From contig WYAZ01000034.1 in the NCBI GenBank assembly GCA_011526105.1, positions 64,001-128,000 of the forward strand: a DNA stretch of 64,000 nucleotides, in the 5' to 3' direction. Source of the stretch: Deltaproteobacteria bacterium. Lineage in GTDB: Bacteria > Myxococcota > Kuafuiibacteriia > Kuafuiibacteriales > Kuafuiibacteriaceae. A program made the position numbers and the translations under genes. The notes beneath the pieces were generated by a model, which saw nothing but the letters and a program-made list of their open reading frames with translations, ran no database searches and was not told the DNA's origin. Below are positions 27,453-35,816 of this stretch, piece after piece; the stretch's first letter is position 1; every line of letters begins with the position of its first letter.

Positions 27453-28550
27453 CTATCTCCGGCGAACCCCGCCTCCGGACCCGGCGGTCGGACTGTTCAT
27501 CAGCTGCCTCAGTTCTTCGAGGTCGGAACTCCGGAGCGCGCCCTCCTCGAAGCTGATGACGCGTTTCACGATGAGCTGGGCGAGGCACTGGTTGAGGGTC
27601 TGCATGCCCGAGCTCTCCTGGCCCATCTGCATCTGACCGTAGATCTGGTGGAGCTTCTCCTCGCGGATGAGGTTTCGAATCGCGGAGTTCGGGACCATGA
27701 CCTCCAGGGCGAGCGCTCGGCCGGAGCCGCTGATCTTAGGGACGAGGGTCTGACTCATGACCCCCTCGAGACTCATGGAGAGCTGCGCACGAACCTGCGG
27801 CTGCTGGTACGGCGGAAAGACGTCGAGAATACGGTTGATGGTCTGCACCGCGGAGTTCGTGTGCAGCGTGGCGAACACCAAGTGACCGGTCTCGGCGATG
27901 ACGAGCGCCGCCTCGATGGTCTCGAGGTCTCGCATCTCGCCGACGAGGATGACGTCTGGGTCCTGACGCAAGACGTATTTGAGAGCCTTCTTGAAGGAGT
28001 CCGTGTCGGCGCCGATCTCGCGCTGGTTCACGATGCAGTTCTTGTGGTTGTGGACGAACTCGATGGGGTCTTCGATGGTGAGGATGTGCTCGTGCCGCTC
28101 CGTGTTGATGCGGTCGATCATCGAGGCCAAGGTGGTGGACTTGCCGGAACCGGTCGGGCCAGTCACCAGAACCATGCCGCGCGGCTTTTCGGAGAGGTCG
28201 TAGACCACGCGTGGCAGGCCGAGCTCCTCGAACGTGAGGATCTTGAACGGGATGGTACGAAACGCGCCGGCCACCGCGCCCTTCTGCTGGTAGATGTTGG
28301 CGCGGAAGCGCGACAGGTTCTTGACACCGAACGAGAGATCCAGCTCGTTGTTTTCCTCGAACATGTGCTTCTGGGCGTCCGACATGATCGAGTAGCAGAG
28401 CTCTCGCGTCTGGGCCGGTTCGAGCGGCGGCATCTTCACCGGCACCAAGTCGCCGTCGATGCGGAGCTGAGGCGGGGTGTTCGTGGTGATGTGAAGGTCG
28501 GAAGCACCCTTCTCGACCATGACCTTGAGGAGCTGATGGAGCGACGTCAT
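27453..28550 (-). CDS. pilT: Type IV pilus retraction ATPase PilT
   Basis: PilT (365 residues) is a hexameric ATPase that depolymerises the pilus. It has Walker A GPTGSGKSTT, the Asp box (LTIEDPIEF), Walker B VGEMRDLETI, the His box (HLVFATLHTN), and the AIRNLIRE motif needed for retraction. The C-terminus ends in a Gly/Arg tail. An unusual array of hexamers lies upstream between pilB and pilT. Confidence 0.96.
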   Translation of the reverse strand: MTSLHQLLKVMVEKGASDLHITTNTPPQLRIDGDLVPVKMPPLEPAQTRELCYSIMSDAQKHMFEENNELDLSFGVKNLSRFRANIYQQKGAVAGAFRTIPFKILTFEELGLPRVVYDLSEKPRGMVLVTGPTGSGKSTTLASMIDRINTERHEHILTIEDPIEFVHNHKNCIVNQREIGADTDSFKKALKYVLRQDPDVILVGEMRDLETIEAALVIAETGHLVFATLHTNSAVQTINRILDVFPPYQQPQVRAQLSMSLEGVMSQTLVPKISGSGRALALEVMVPNSAIRNLIREEKLHQIYGQMQMGQESSGMQTLNQCLAQLIVKRVISFEEGALRSSDLEELRQLMNSPTAGSGGGVRRR

Positions 28551-28608
28551 GACGATCAGACTATAGCTCGGAGTTTGGGCGGAGCAAACCCGGGGAGGGG
28601 AGAAGTCG

Positions 28609-28644
28609 CGTGACGTTCACGGCCACCTTCACGTTCACGTGAAC
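28609..28644. repeat. Six in-phase hexamers ending in a GTTCACGTGAAC palindrome, upstream of pilT
   Basis: On the plus strand six consecutive 6-base units read CGTGAC, GTTCAC, GGCCAC, CTTCAC, GTTCAC, GTGAAC. All but the last end in AC after a pyrimidine- or G-rich start, and the last two form a 12-bp palindrome (14 bp, 28632-28645, with its flanks). It fills the gap between pilB and pilT and could be an operator for pilT. Not a known motif to me. Confidence 0.5.
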
Positions 28645-28655
28645 GCGCTCTGCTT

Positions 28656-28676
28656 GTCTCAGTCTGGAGCTGAGAC
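28656..28676 (-). other. Stem-loop overlapping the pilB stop codon
   Basis: GTCTCAG and CTGAGAC form a perfect 7-bp stem with a 7-base loop spanning the last codons of pilB and its TGA. No T-run follows, so it is more likely an mRNA processing or stability element than an intrinsic terminator. Confidence 0.4.
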
Positions 28677-30392
28677 ACGGGTGACCTCTTCGGAGGTGGT
28701 CACGCCTTCCTTGAGCTTGTTCACCGCGGAGCTTCGCAGGGTCTGCATGCCGAGGCGGATCGCCTCGGCCTTGAGTTCCGCCGCCGACGCACCGTTGATG
28801 ACGAACTCCTTGAGCTCGTCGTGGAACACCATCACCTCATACAGCGCGATGCGGCCCTTGTAGCCGGTGCCGGAGCAGGTATCACAACCCGCGCCCTTCA
28901 TGGGCTGGAAGGTCCCAATGTCCTGCTGCTTCACCTGGACCTCGACGAGCGCGCTCTCGGGAAGGTCCGCAGGGATCGTACACTCCTGACAGATCTTGCG
29001 CGCCAGACGCTGGGCGAGAATGAGGTTCAAGGAAGCGGTCACGAGGAAGGGCTCGATACCCATGTTGAGCAGGCGTGACACAGTGCTCGGGGCGTCGTTT
29101 GTGTGCAGGGTCGAGAGCACCATGTGACCGGTGAGCGCCGCCTTGATGGCGATTTCGGCGGTCTCGAAGTCTCGAATCTCGCCGACCATGATGATGTCCG
29201 GATCCTGCCGAAGGAAGGACCGCAGGCCCGACGCGAAGTTGAGGCCGATGTCTTCCTGCATCTGCACCTGGTTGATGCCGTGCAGGTTGTACTCGACGGG
29301 ATCTTCGGCGGTGGAGATGTTCACCGTGGACTTGTTGAGCTCGGAGAGCGCCGAATACAGCGTGGTGGTCTTTCCGGATCCGGTCGGACCGGTCACCAGA
29401 CACATACCGTAGGGGCGGTTAATCGCGTTCTTGAAGTCCTTGAGCGGCGCCGGTTCGAAGCCGAGCTTCGTCATGTCGAGCTGCAGGTTGCCCTTATCGA
29501 GCAGCCGCAGAACGATCTTTTCGCCGAACAGACAGGGCAGACACGAGACGCGATAGTCCATCTCGCGGCCCTTGCCGAGCTTCAGCTTGATACGACCGTC
29601 CTGAGGCAATCGACGCTCGGCGATGTCGAGCTTCGACATGATCTTGATACGCGAGGTGATCGCGTTCTTGAGCTTCACCGGCGGCTTCATCATCTCGTAG
29701 AGCACGCCGTCGATTCGGTAACGGACTCGGAGATCCTTTTCGTAGGGCTCGATGTGAATGTCCGAAGCGCCCTTCTTGATGGCGTCGATCAGGATCAAGT
29801 TCACCAGCTTGACGACCGGCGCGTCTTCCGCGGAGCGCTCGAGGTCGATGACGTTGACGTTCTCTTCGTCGCCCGCGACGTCGATCTCGTCCTCGTCGAA
29901 CTCGCCCATGATCTCGTCGTAGTTGAGATCACCCGCCTGAGCGCCACCGCCGCCGCCGCCGCCGCCGCCGCCGCGGTAGTACTTCTCGATGGCGTCCTTG
30001 ATGGCACCGTCCGAGGCCACGACGACTTCGATGTTGTAGCCGGTGAGGAACTTGAGGTCGTCGATGGCGAAGATGTTCGAGGGGTCGGCCATGGCGACGA
30101 TGAGCGATGCGCCGGCACGATTGACGGGAATGACCTGGTGTTTCTCGGCGACGTCCTCGGGAACGAGGCGGATGACCTCGGGGTCGATCTCGAACTCCGA
30201 GAGATTGATGGCAGGGACGCCGTACTGCTTCGAGAGGAACTGCGTGAGCTCGTTCTCTTCGATGTAGCCGAGCCGCGTGAGGTTGTAGCCGAGACGGCCG
30301 CCGCCTTTGCGCTGCTCTTCTTGTGCAGCCTTGAGCTGCTGAAGCGTGATGAGATTCTCCCGTACAAGGAGCTCACCCAATCTGCCTGGCAT
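28659..30392 (-). CDS. pilB: Type IV pilus extension ATPase PilB
   Basis: From ATG 30392 the protein has 577 residues: an N-terminal MshEN-type domain (RLGELLVRENLITLQQL then LSKQYGVPAINLSEFEI), a run of ten glycines, an acidic linker, and the GspE/PilB ATPase with Walker A GPTGSGKTTT, Asp box STAEDPVEY, Walker B VGEIRDFETA, His box LSTLHTNDAP, and a zinc-binding tetracysteine split as CQEC and CDTCSGTG. A TTG at 30431 would add 13 residues, but its bases coincide with a -35-like TTGACA, and the ATG lies 10 nt after the -10. PilB drives pilus polymerisation. Confidence 0.94.
   Translation of the reverse strand: MPGRLGELLVRENLITLQQLKAAQEEQRKGGGRLGYNLTRLGYIEENELTQFLSKQYGVPAINLSEFEIDPEVIRLVPEDVAEKHQVIPVNRAGASLIVAMADPSNIFAIDDLKFLTGYNIEVVVASDGAIKDAIEKYYRGGGGGGGGGGAQAGDLNYDEIMGEFDEDEIDVAGDEENVNVIDLERSAEDAPVVKLVNLILIDAIKKGASDIHIEPYEKDLRVRYRIDGVLYEMMKPPVKLKNAITSRIKIMSKLDIAERRLPQDGRIKLKLGKGREMDYRVSCLPCLFGEKIVLRLLDKGNLQLDMTKLGFEPAPLKDFKNAINRPYGMCLVTGPTGSGKTTTLYSALSELNKSTVNISTAEDPVEYNLHGINQVQMQEDIGLNFASGLRSFLRQDPDIIMVGEIRDFETAEIAIKAALTGHMVLSTLHTNDAPSTVSRLLNMGIEPFLVTASLNLILAQRLARKICQECTIPADLPESALVEVQVKQQDIGTFQPMKGAGCDTCSGTGYKGRIALYEVMVFHDELKEFVINGASAAELKAEAIRLGMQTLRSSAVNKLKEGVTTSEEVTRVSAPD
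29947..29973. repeat. (CCG)9 microsatellite coding the PilB polyglycine linker
   Basis: Nine perfect CCG units on the plus strand encode most of a ten-glycine run in PilB, between the N-terminal domain and the ATPase core. A pure trinucleotide run can change length in frame, altering the linker without destroying the protein. Confidence 0.8.
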
Positions 30393-30402
30393 AGGTGGAC
30401 GG

Positions 30403-30431
30403 AAGTTATGCTCGGCCAGACCCCCTGTCAA
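30403..30431 (-). promoter_or_regulatory. Sigma-70-type promoter at the pilB start
   Basis: TTGACA (30431-30426, exact -35 consensus) and TAACTT (30408-30403) are 17 bp apart at the end of aroE. The pilB ATG lies only 10 nt after the -10, so the transcript would have little or no leader. The -10 matches only three consensus positions. Confidence 0.45.
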
Positions 30432-31258
30432 AGCAGAGGAGACAACGAATCCCGGCCCTTGAGGGCATCCCGCATGGCTTGCTCAATCACCGACAGTTCC
30501 CCACCCACAAAGAGGTGGTAGGCGTGCGCAGCCTGGGCGACGAGCAGACTGCGGCCGTCGAACGAGGTGTACCCCCGGGCTCGCGCCTCGACCACCAGAT
30601 CAGTCTCGAAGCCGAGCCCGCCGTAGGCGAGGTCCAGCAGCACCGTATTCGATCGCGCGCGCGGGAGCGCGGCCAAGGCCCGATCCGTCGCGATCCGGTC
30701 CGGCGGGAGGGCGGAGATCACGAGCCCCGCCTCGACGGGCCCCCCTTCGAAGTCGTCCACCCGCGCGCCGAAGGAGGCCACCGCCGAAGCCCGCTCGGGA
30801 TCGCGGGCGAAGAGCCGCACGTCGCTCACCCCGTGGCGGGACAAGGCCCATAACGCTGCGCGCGCAACCCCGCCAGCGCCGAGGACGGAGGCTCGCCCCA
30901 GCACCTCCGCCGGAACTCGAGTCAAGAGGCTCAGGAGTCCGGGCCCGTCGGTGTTGTCGCCGCGGATCCGCCCTGAAGGTTCGAAGCAGAGCGTGTTCAC
31001 TGCGCCGATCTCTTCGGCCTCGAGTCCACGCTCGTCACTGAGAACGTACGCGCAGCGCTTGAAGGGGGCGGTCACGTTGACCCCTCGAGCGGATCGCTGC
31101 TGGAAGGCGCGGACCTCGATCACGAACGCGGCCTCATCGCGGCAGGAGCGCGCGCCGTAGCGAATCCCGTGTCCAAGGGCCAATGCCGCGCTCTCGTGGA
31201 GAAACGGCGACAGAGAACCCGAGACCGAAGCGCCGAGCACGGCGAGTTCGACGGTCAT
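30428..31258 (-). CDS. aroE: Shikimate dehydrogenase
   Basis: AroE (276 residues) reduces 3-dehydroshikimate to shikimate with NADPH. It has VLGASVSGSLSPFLHESA, catalytic Lys in NVTAPFKRCA, GAVNTLCF, catalytic Asp in GDNTDGPGLL, the glycine-rich SVLGAGGVARAAL and a C-terminal QAAHAYHLFVG. Its ATG overlaps the ribF stop. With aroKB and aroQ it supplies four of the seven shikimate-pathway activities in this window. Confidence 0.92.
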   Translation of the reverse strand: MTVELAVLGASVSGSLSPFLHESAALALGHGIRYGARSCRDEAAFVIEVRAFQQRSARGVNVTAPFKRCAYVLSDERGLEAEEIGAVNTLCFEPSGRIRGDNTDGPGLLSLLTRVPAEVLGRASVLGAGGVARAALWALSRHGVSDVRLFARDPERASAVASFGARVDDFEGGPVEAGLVISALPPDRIATDRALAALPRARSNTVLLDLAYGGLGFETDLVVEARARGYTSFDGRSLLVAQAAHAYHLFVGGELSVIEQAMRDALKGRDSLSPLL

Positions 31259-32247
31259 GGGCCCACTTCGTCCACGAGGCGCACCCTCGCTTCTCGAATG
31301 TCCTGTTGAATCTGCGCCACGAGCTCCGTGAGACCCGCGAACTTCTTCTCATCGCGAATCCGCGCCACGAGGGAGACCGCCACGCGCGCACCATAGAGCT
31401 TCTCGTCGAAGTCGAGGACGTGTGTCTCGATCGAACTGCCCGCGCCAAAGGTGGGTCGCACCCCGATGTTCGTGACCGCGGGGAGCCTACGACCATCTTC
31501 CAAGCCGAGCACCGAAGCGTAGACGCCTTGACGAGGGAGGAGCTCGCCATCCAGATCGAGGTTCGCGGTGGGAAAGCCGATGGAACGCCCGCGTTTTTGT
31601 CCTTCGACGACCTTGCCGACCAGCGAAAAAGGGCGCCCGAGGAGCCGGCGCGCGAGCTCGACGTCTCCCGCTTCGAGGGCCTTTCGGAGCCGGGTGCTCG
31701 AGACGACCTCGCCTGCGCTCTCGACTGCGGGCACCACCTCCACCGAAAAACCGAGCTGCTCACCCATGGCGGCGAGATGCTTTGGATCGCCACCCCGCTC
31801 ATGCCCGTAGCTAAAGTTGAAACCCACGACGACGTGGCTCGGACGAAGCTGCCCATGGAGAAAGCGAAGGACCCACTCGCTCGCGGACACCGCGGCAAAA
31901 GCGAGGGTAAAGGGCTCGACCACCACCAGATCGGCGCCGAGTTCGGTCAAGAGACGGGCTCGAATCGGGATGGGCACCATGACCGGGGGCGCAGCCTGCG
32001 GGGCGAGCACCTTGGCCGGGTGGGGGTCAAAAGTGTAAGCCACGCAGGGCAGCCCATCGGCCTCCGCGCGGGTGCTGGCGCGGCGCATCAGCTCGCGGTG
32101 GCCCAGGTGCACGCCGTCGAAGGTCCCGAGGGTGACCACCGAACCGGGCAGCGGGGCCGAGAGCGCAAAGACACCTGGGAGAATGGCCACCCGAGGATCG
32201 GGCAACAGAACCATGGCGCGATCTCGAGGCGGCGATGGCGCCGACAT
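31255..32247 (-). CDS. ribF: Bifunctional riboflavin kinase / FAD synthetase
   Basis: RibF (330 residues) makes FMN and FAD. The N-terminal nucleotidyltransferase domain has VVTLGTFDGVHLGHRELM, the (G)xHxxH-type site, FDPHPAKVL, and SSTRLRKAL. The C-terminal kinase domain has KRGRSIGFPTANLD and GVYAS. It begins the minus-strand run ribF-aroE-pilB-pilT-pilC-pilS-pilR and overlaps aroE by 4 nt (ATGA). It diverges from the HAD gene with an 84-nt gap. Confidence 0.93.
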   Translation of the reverse strand: MSAPSPPRDRAMVLLPDPRVAILPGVFALSAPLPGSVVTLGTFDGVHLGHRELMRRASTRAEADGLPCVAYTFDPHPAKVLAPQAAPPVMVPIPIRARLLTELGADLVVVEPFTLAFAAVSASEWVLRFLHGQLRPSHVVVGFNFSYGHERGGDPKHLAAMGEQLGFSVEVVPAVESAGEVVSSTRLRKALEAGDVELARRLLGRPFSLVGKVVEGQKRGRSIGFPTANLDLDGELLPRQGVYASVLGLEDGRRLPAVTNIGVRPTFGAGSSIETHVLDFDEKLYGARVAVSLVARIRDEKKFAGLTELVAQIQQDIREARVRLVDEVGP

Positions 32248-32331
32248 GCCTCTCCCGTGAGTCGGCGGGCCCTTGGAGTCAAGCGGCAGCCGGCCCTTCC
32301 GCCGCCCGGCGAAGGATGCGAGAAAGCGCCC

Positions 32332-33108
32332 ATGCTCTCGGCACTTCCGCTTCTGACGGCCTTGGTTCTACAGCCCGCGGCGCCTCCGCCCGTGCTCGAC
32401 GAGATCATGGATCAAGTGAGGAAGAGCAGCGCCGAGAACCCGGTCCTGGTCTTCGATCTCGATTCCACGCTGTTCAACAACGGCCCTCGAACCCGGCAGA
32501 TCCTGGTCGAGCTAGCGCTGGAGGATGATACGCTCCGTCCGCTCCAGCCGAAGCTGCAGGCGCTTCCGAATGACCTGCCCTACCTGGTCGGTGACACGCT
32601 GAAGCGGGTGGGTTTGGCAGGAGGGGAGTCGACGGATCGCCTGGTGAAGGGCTGGGCGCAGCGGTTCTTTTCGGACACCTACTGCGTCTTCGATCAGCCC
32701 TACCCTGGGGCGGTGGAGTTCGTGCGCGAGGCCGCGCGACAGGGCGCCACGATCGTGTATCTGACCGGGCGTGATGCCCCGCGAATGGCGGTGGGAACCA
32801 CAGAGAGCCTGAGGCGCAGCGGCTTCCCCGTCGCGACCCCGAACGCGCTCCTCATCATGAAGCCCTCGGGACAGGTCGAAGACGAGGCCTTCAAGCGGAC
32901 CGCGCTCGAGACCATCCACCGAAGCGGGCTCGTGATCGCCACGTTCGAGAACGAGCCGAGAAACGCGAACCTGTTCGCGGAGCGATGGCCCAAGGCCATC
33001 CACGTGTTCCTGACCACCAACAGCGACCCAAAGAAGGTCGTGCCACTGGCCAAAGGGATTCGGAAAATTCCGGATTACCGCGCCTTCGGAAAGAAGCCCG
33101 CGGGCTGA
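32332..33108 (+). CDS. HAD-superfamily hydrolase, probably exported
   Basis: The 258-residue protein begins at ATG 32332 with a short hydrophobic stretch (MLSALPLLTALVLQPAA) that may be a weak signal peptide, though it lacks N-terminal positive charges. HAD motif I is VFDLDSTLFNN, motif II VYLTGRDAP, and motif IV FENEPRNANLF; a Lys in the ALLIMKPSG region may serve motif III. The substrate is unknown. It is flanked by divergent ribF and convergent atpE. Confidence 0.8.
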   Translation: MLSALPLLTALVLQPAAPPPVLDEIMDQVRKSSAENPVLVFDLDSTLFNNGPRTRQILVELALEDDTLRPLQPKLQALPNDLPYLVGDTLKRVGLAGGESTDRLVKGWAQRFFSDTYCVFDQPYPGAVEFVREAARQGATIVYLTGRDAPRMAVGTTESLRRSGFPVATPNALLIMKPSGQVEDEAFKRTALETIHRSGLVIATFENEPRNANLFAERWPKAIHVFLTTNSDPKKVVPLAKGIRKIPDYRAFGKKPAG

Positions 33109-33120
33109 GAAAGGCCCGCG
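33099..33120. terminator. Hairpin between convergent HAD gene and atpE
   Basis: CGCGGGC (33099-33105) pairs perfectly with GCCCGCG (33114-33120) around an 8-base loop that includes the HAD stop codon. It lies between two convergent genes, so a bidirectional terminator is plausible. There is no clear T-run on the plus strand and only a T-rich stretch on the minus strand. Confidence 0.4.
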
Positions 33121-33136
33121 AGCCGAGCGCGGACGC

Positions 33137-33448
33137 TTAGATCTTGCCGGAGATGATGAAGGCGATGACCAGCGAGAAGAGCACCTGCGACTCGATCATC
33201 GCGAGCGCGATGATGAGCACGGTCTGAACTCGCGGGGCAGCCTGCGGGTTGCGCGAGATGCCCTCGACGGCGGAGGCCGCGGCTCGACCCTGGCCCATGG
33301 TGCCGCCAAGCGCGGCGATGCTGATGGCCAGCCCGGCGCCGATGGCCACGAGGCCGCTGGCGAACGAGTTGCCGTCCTGCGCGAACGCCGGCATGGCGAT
33401 CAGCATGAGGGCGGCGAGGGATAGCATGGTCGTGATGAGCTTCTTCAT
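33137..33448 (-). CDS. atpE: ATP synthase F0 subunit c with signal-peptide-like N-terminus
   Basis: The 103-residue protein has two hairpin helices: the first with [18 protein letters not shown], the polar loop SRNPQ, and the second with the ion-binding Glu in [12 protein letters not shown]. About 24 extra residues precede it ([24 protein letters not shown]) in the form of a cleavable signal peptide ending AFA, here described by its ends. Similar extensions are known in some c subunits. AGAGAG precedes the ATG. The Gln in helix 1 and ES in helix 2 recall sodium-binding rings, but the usual Thr is replaced by Gln, so the coupling ion is undecided. Confidence 0.93.
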   Translation of the reverse strand: MKKLITTMLSLAALMLIAMPAFAQDGNSFASGLVAIGAGLAISIAALGGTMGQGRAAASAVEGISRNPQAAPRVQTVLIIALAMIESQVLFSLVIAFIISGKI

Positions 33449-33472
33449 TTCATTCTCTCTGTACGACTGAGG

Positions 33473-34333
33473 CTAGGCCCCGGTCGGTTTGGCCACAGCA
33501 TGCTCCATATGCAGCTCTCGCTGATGCGCATGCTCGGCGTGGTGAACGTGGTGAGCGGCGATGTTGTCCTCGACCTCTCCCAGATAGATGCTGGCGAGAA
33601 GCACGAAGATGAAGGTCTGAATCAAGGCCACGAACAGCCCCAGACCCAGGAAAGGCAGCGGCAGAACAAACGGGAAGATGCTCACGAAGATGGAGAGCAC
33701 CAAGTGGTCGCCCGCGATGTTGCACATGAGACGAATGCCGAGTGAGGCCGGCCGGACCATGTGAGAGATGGGCTCGATGACGATGAACAGGGGCGCCATG
33801 AACCAGCCCCACTTCTCACCCACCGGGTTGGCCATGTGCGAGACGTGGGCCATGCCCAGCCGATAGAAGGCGTACACGTTGTAGTAAAGGAACACGAAGG
33901 TCCCGCAGGCCAAGGTGGTGTTGAAGTTCTCGGTGGGCGGCACGAAGCCCGGGATCAAACCGAGGAGGTTGGAAAAGAGGATGAAGAAACCCAGGGTGCC
34001 GACGAGCCAGAAGTGCCGAAGCGCTGCATCACGCGACATGGCGAACTGCATGACATTGAGCAGGCCCTCGATGATGAGCTCGACGATGGTGCGTGCCGAC
34101 AGATGGGTCTCGGGCAAGACGTCTTCTTTGGCGCCCGCGAGCTGCGTTCGCGCCCGGAGTCCGAGCACGAGCATGATGGCGGTGACGAGCAACATCGAGA
34201 GGATGTGCTGCACCATGACGTGGCTGCCAAAGAGCCATCCGCCCCCCATCGCTTCGATCGCGTGCAGGAAGCGCTCGTGCAGGTGTCCGGTCCTGTCCAG
34301 GAGAACGGAGAGCCAGCTTTGACCTACGGGCAT
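33473..34333 (-). CDS. atpB: ATP synthase F0 subunit a
   Basis: Subunit a (286 residues) forms the ion half-channels beside the c ring. It has LLGLIPGFVPPTENFNTTLACG, the essential Arg in SLGIRLMCNIAGDH, and the final FIFVLLASIYLGEV. The C-terminus carries an unusual His-rich tail (AAHHVHHAEHAHQ). It lies 24 nt before atpE and 40 nt after the atpI-like gene. Confidence 0.94.
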   Translation of the reverse strand: MPVGQSWLSVLLDRTGHLHERFLHAIEAMGGGWLFGSHVMVQHILSMLLVTAIMLVLGLRARTQLAGAKEDVLPETHLSARTIVELIIEGLLNVMQFAMSRDAALRHFWLVGTLGFFILFSNLLGLIPGFVPPTENFNTTLACGTFVFLYYNVYAFYRLGMAHVSHMANPVGEKWGWFMAPLFIVIEPISHMVRPASLGIRLMCNIAGDHLVLSIFVSIFPFVLPLPFLGLGLFVALIQTFIFVLLASIYLGEVEDNIAAHHVHHAEHAHQRELHMEHAVAKPTGA

Positions 34334-34373
34334 CGAATTCCTCCTTCACCGGCTGCGAAGAGCCGAGGCGGGT

Positions 34374-34814
34374 CTAGTCCAAGTCTGGATGCGCGTCACC
34401 CATTTCCTCACGGATCCGCCGCTCTTGTTCCGCCATGGCGGCCTGGCCTTCGGCCGAGGACACGGCTTGGGTGATGCCCAGAGTAAAACCCCCGAGCGCC
34501 CCCGCGACGCCGAGAATGACCCCCAAGGGCTCTACGGGCATGCGCGTGACCACGAAGAAGAGCAGCAGGCCCACCGCGCCGAGCTTCAAGACGATGATGA
34601 CGAGGAGCTTGGCCTTGCTCTTCGTGGGCATCATCGGATCGAGGAGCCGGACCACCAAGAGAACGAGGCCCAGGAAGTCGAGACCGGCCACCCCACCACC
34701 GAGCAAAGCCCCCAGCCCGTGCGATTCGCCAAAGAACAGCCACGAGATGAGCGTCCCCGCGAGCACGCCCAAGCCGGTGGCTCGTCCCCCATACTTCATC
34801 AAGACGCGCGTCAC
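34374..34814 (-). CDS. atpI: AtpI-like ATP synthase assembly membrane protein
   Basis: The 146-residue protein has four membrane helices (about 15-30, 34-58, 68-87, 95-115) and a charged C-terminal tail (EQERRIREEMGDAHPDLD). The layout and place before atpB match the ATP synthase I family, which helps c-ring assembly or ion supply. Its ATG overlaps the upstream stop (ATGA). Confidence 0.75.
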   Translation of the reverse strand: MTRVLMKYGGRATGLGVLAGTLISWLFFGESHGLGALLGGGVAGLDFLGLVLLVVRLLDPMMPTKSKAKLLVIIVLKLGAVGLLLFFVVTRMPVEPLGVILGVAGALGGFTLGITQAVSSAEGQAAMAEQERRIREEMGDAHPDLD

Positions 34815-35008
34815 CGTTTGGTCTCCTCATCGTCGGACATCTTGCTGGCCTTCACGAGGGAGGGGATGACCGCGACCGTACCGAGGAGCATCCCGAGCAG
34901 GAGCAGCCAGGGCGAGGTCGCAAAGCGTTGATCCAGGTAGAAGCCACCACCCATGAAGAAGGTATAGAGAATGGCCATCTCCCAGCCGAGCGCGCTCGCT
35001 CGACCCAT
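34811..35008 (-). CDS. AtpZ-like small membrane protein
   Basis: From ATG 35008 the protein has 65 residues: two helices with GGGFYLDQRFATSPWLLLLGMLLG, the G-x-x-LD-x-x-x-x-TSP signature of the AtpZ/F0F1 subunit family. The frame is open further upstream, but that part lies in rsmE and has no start codon after the rsmE stop except the ATG used here. It precedes and overlaps the atpI-like gene. Confidence 0.75.
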   Translation of the reverse strand: MGRASALGWEMAILYTFFMGGGFYLDQRFATSPWLLLLGMLLGTVAVIPSLVKASKMSDDEETKR

Positions 35009-35075
35009 GTTGGGGGTGAGCCGTTTTCGGGGATCTCGCGTAGCGTTCGCGGCGTACCGCCCGGGCGTCAGGCGG

Positions 35076-35816
35076 TCAACCCTCTCCCGGAGCGCCCAGG
35101 CGCCCAGCCAGGTACATGAGCAGGGCCACCGCCACCGCCCCCGCCGTCTCCGTCCGCAGCGTGAAAGCCCCAAGGCTCACCGCCCGCGTCCCCGCCGCCC
35201 GGAGACGGTCCCTCTCCCGTTCGGAGAACCCGCCTTCGGGACCGACCACCACCTCGATCCGCCTCACGGCGGCACGGTCGATCGCGAGATCCCTCAGTCC
35301 GTGGGTCTCGCTGCCAGAAAACGAGAGGGAGAGATCCGCCCTTGGCCGGTGGAGCCAGGCCTCGAGCTCGATGGGCTCGTGGATCTCGGGCTCGAAGGCG
35401 CGACCGGACACTCGAACCGCGTCCTGCGCGATGCTTCGCCAGCGCTCGACTCGAGCGCGGCGCTCGGCCACCGAGCGCTCGGAGACCACGGGCAAAATCG
35501 CAGAGACGCCGAGCTCGGTGCACTGCCGAACCACCAGATCCATCTTGTCGCCCTTACTCACCGCCTGGACCAGCTCGATGGAGGGACTGGGCCGCTCGAT
35601 CTCTGTGACCACACGGATCTCGGCCAGCGCGACACGTTTGGCCAAGGAGCACAGGACGATCTCGGCGCGCTTGCCACGACCGTCGAACAGCCAGAGCACT
35701 GCCCCCGCTTCGAGCCGCAGGACGTCTCTTAGGTAGTGCGCCGAGTCTGCATCGAGCTCCACCGTGCTTCCGGGCTCACCGAGCGAGACCCCGGGCATGA
35801 CCAGACTTCGCTTCAT
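35076..35816 (-). CDS. rsmE: 16S rRNA m3U1498 methyltransferase
   Basis: RsmE (246 residues from ATG 35816) is a SPOUT methyltransferase acting on U1498 of 16S rRNA. It has a small N-terminal PUA-like domain (HYLRDVLRLEAGAVLWLFDG) and the knotted SPOUT core with QAVSKGDKMDLVVRQCTELGV, VVGPEGGFSERE and LGAFTLRTETAG. The ATG overlaps the prmA stop, so the two rRNA/ribosomal-protein methylase genes are coupled. Confidence 0.93.
   Translation of the reverse strand: MKRSLVMPGVSLGEPGSTVELDADSAHYLRDVLRLEAGAVLWLFDGRGKRAEIVLCSLAKRVALAEIRVVTEIERPSPSIELVQAVSKGDKMDLVVRQCTELGVSAILPVVSERSVAERRARVERWRSIAQDAVRVSGRAFEPEIHEPIELEAWLHRPRADLSLSFSGSETHGLRDLAIDRAAVRRIEVVVGPEGGFSERERDRLRAAGTRAVSLGAFTLRTETAGAVAVALLMYLAGRLGAPGEG

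Noticed and set aside
27648-30521. Plus-strand frames opposite pilT and pilB
   Set aside because: Both motor ATPases have complete Walker and box motifs on the minus strand; the antisense frames are low-complexity.
31183-32331. N-terminal extension of the HAD gene
   Set aside because: Antisense to ribF; no domain appears before the HAD motifs after 32332.
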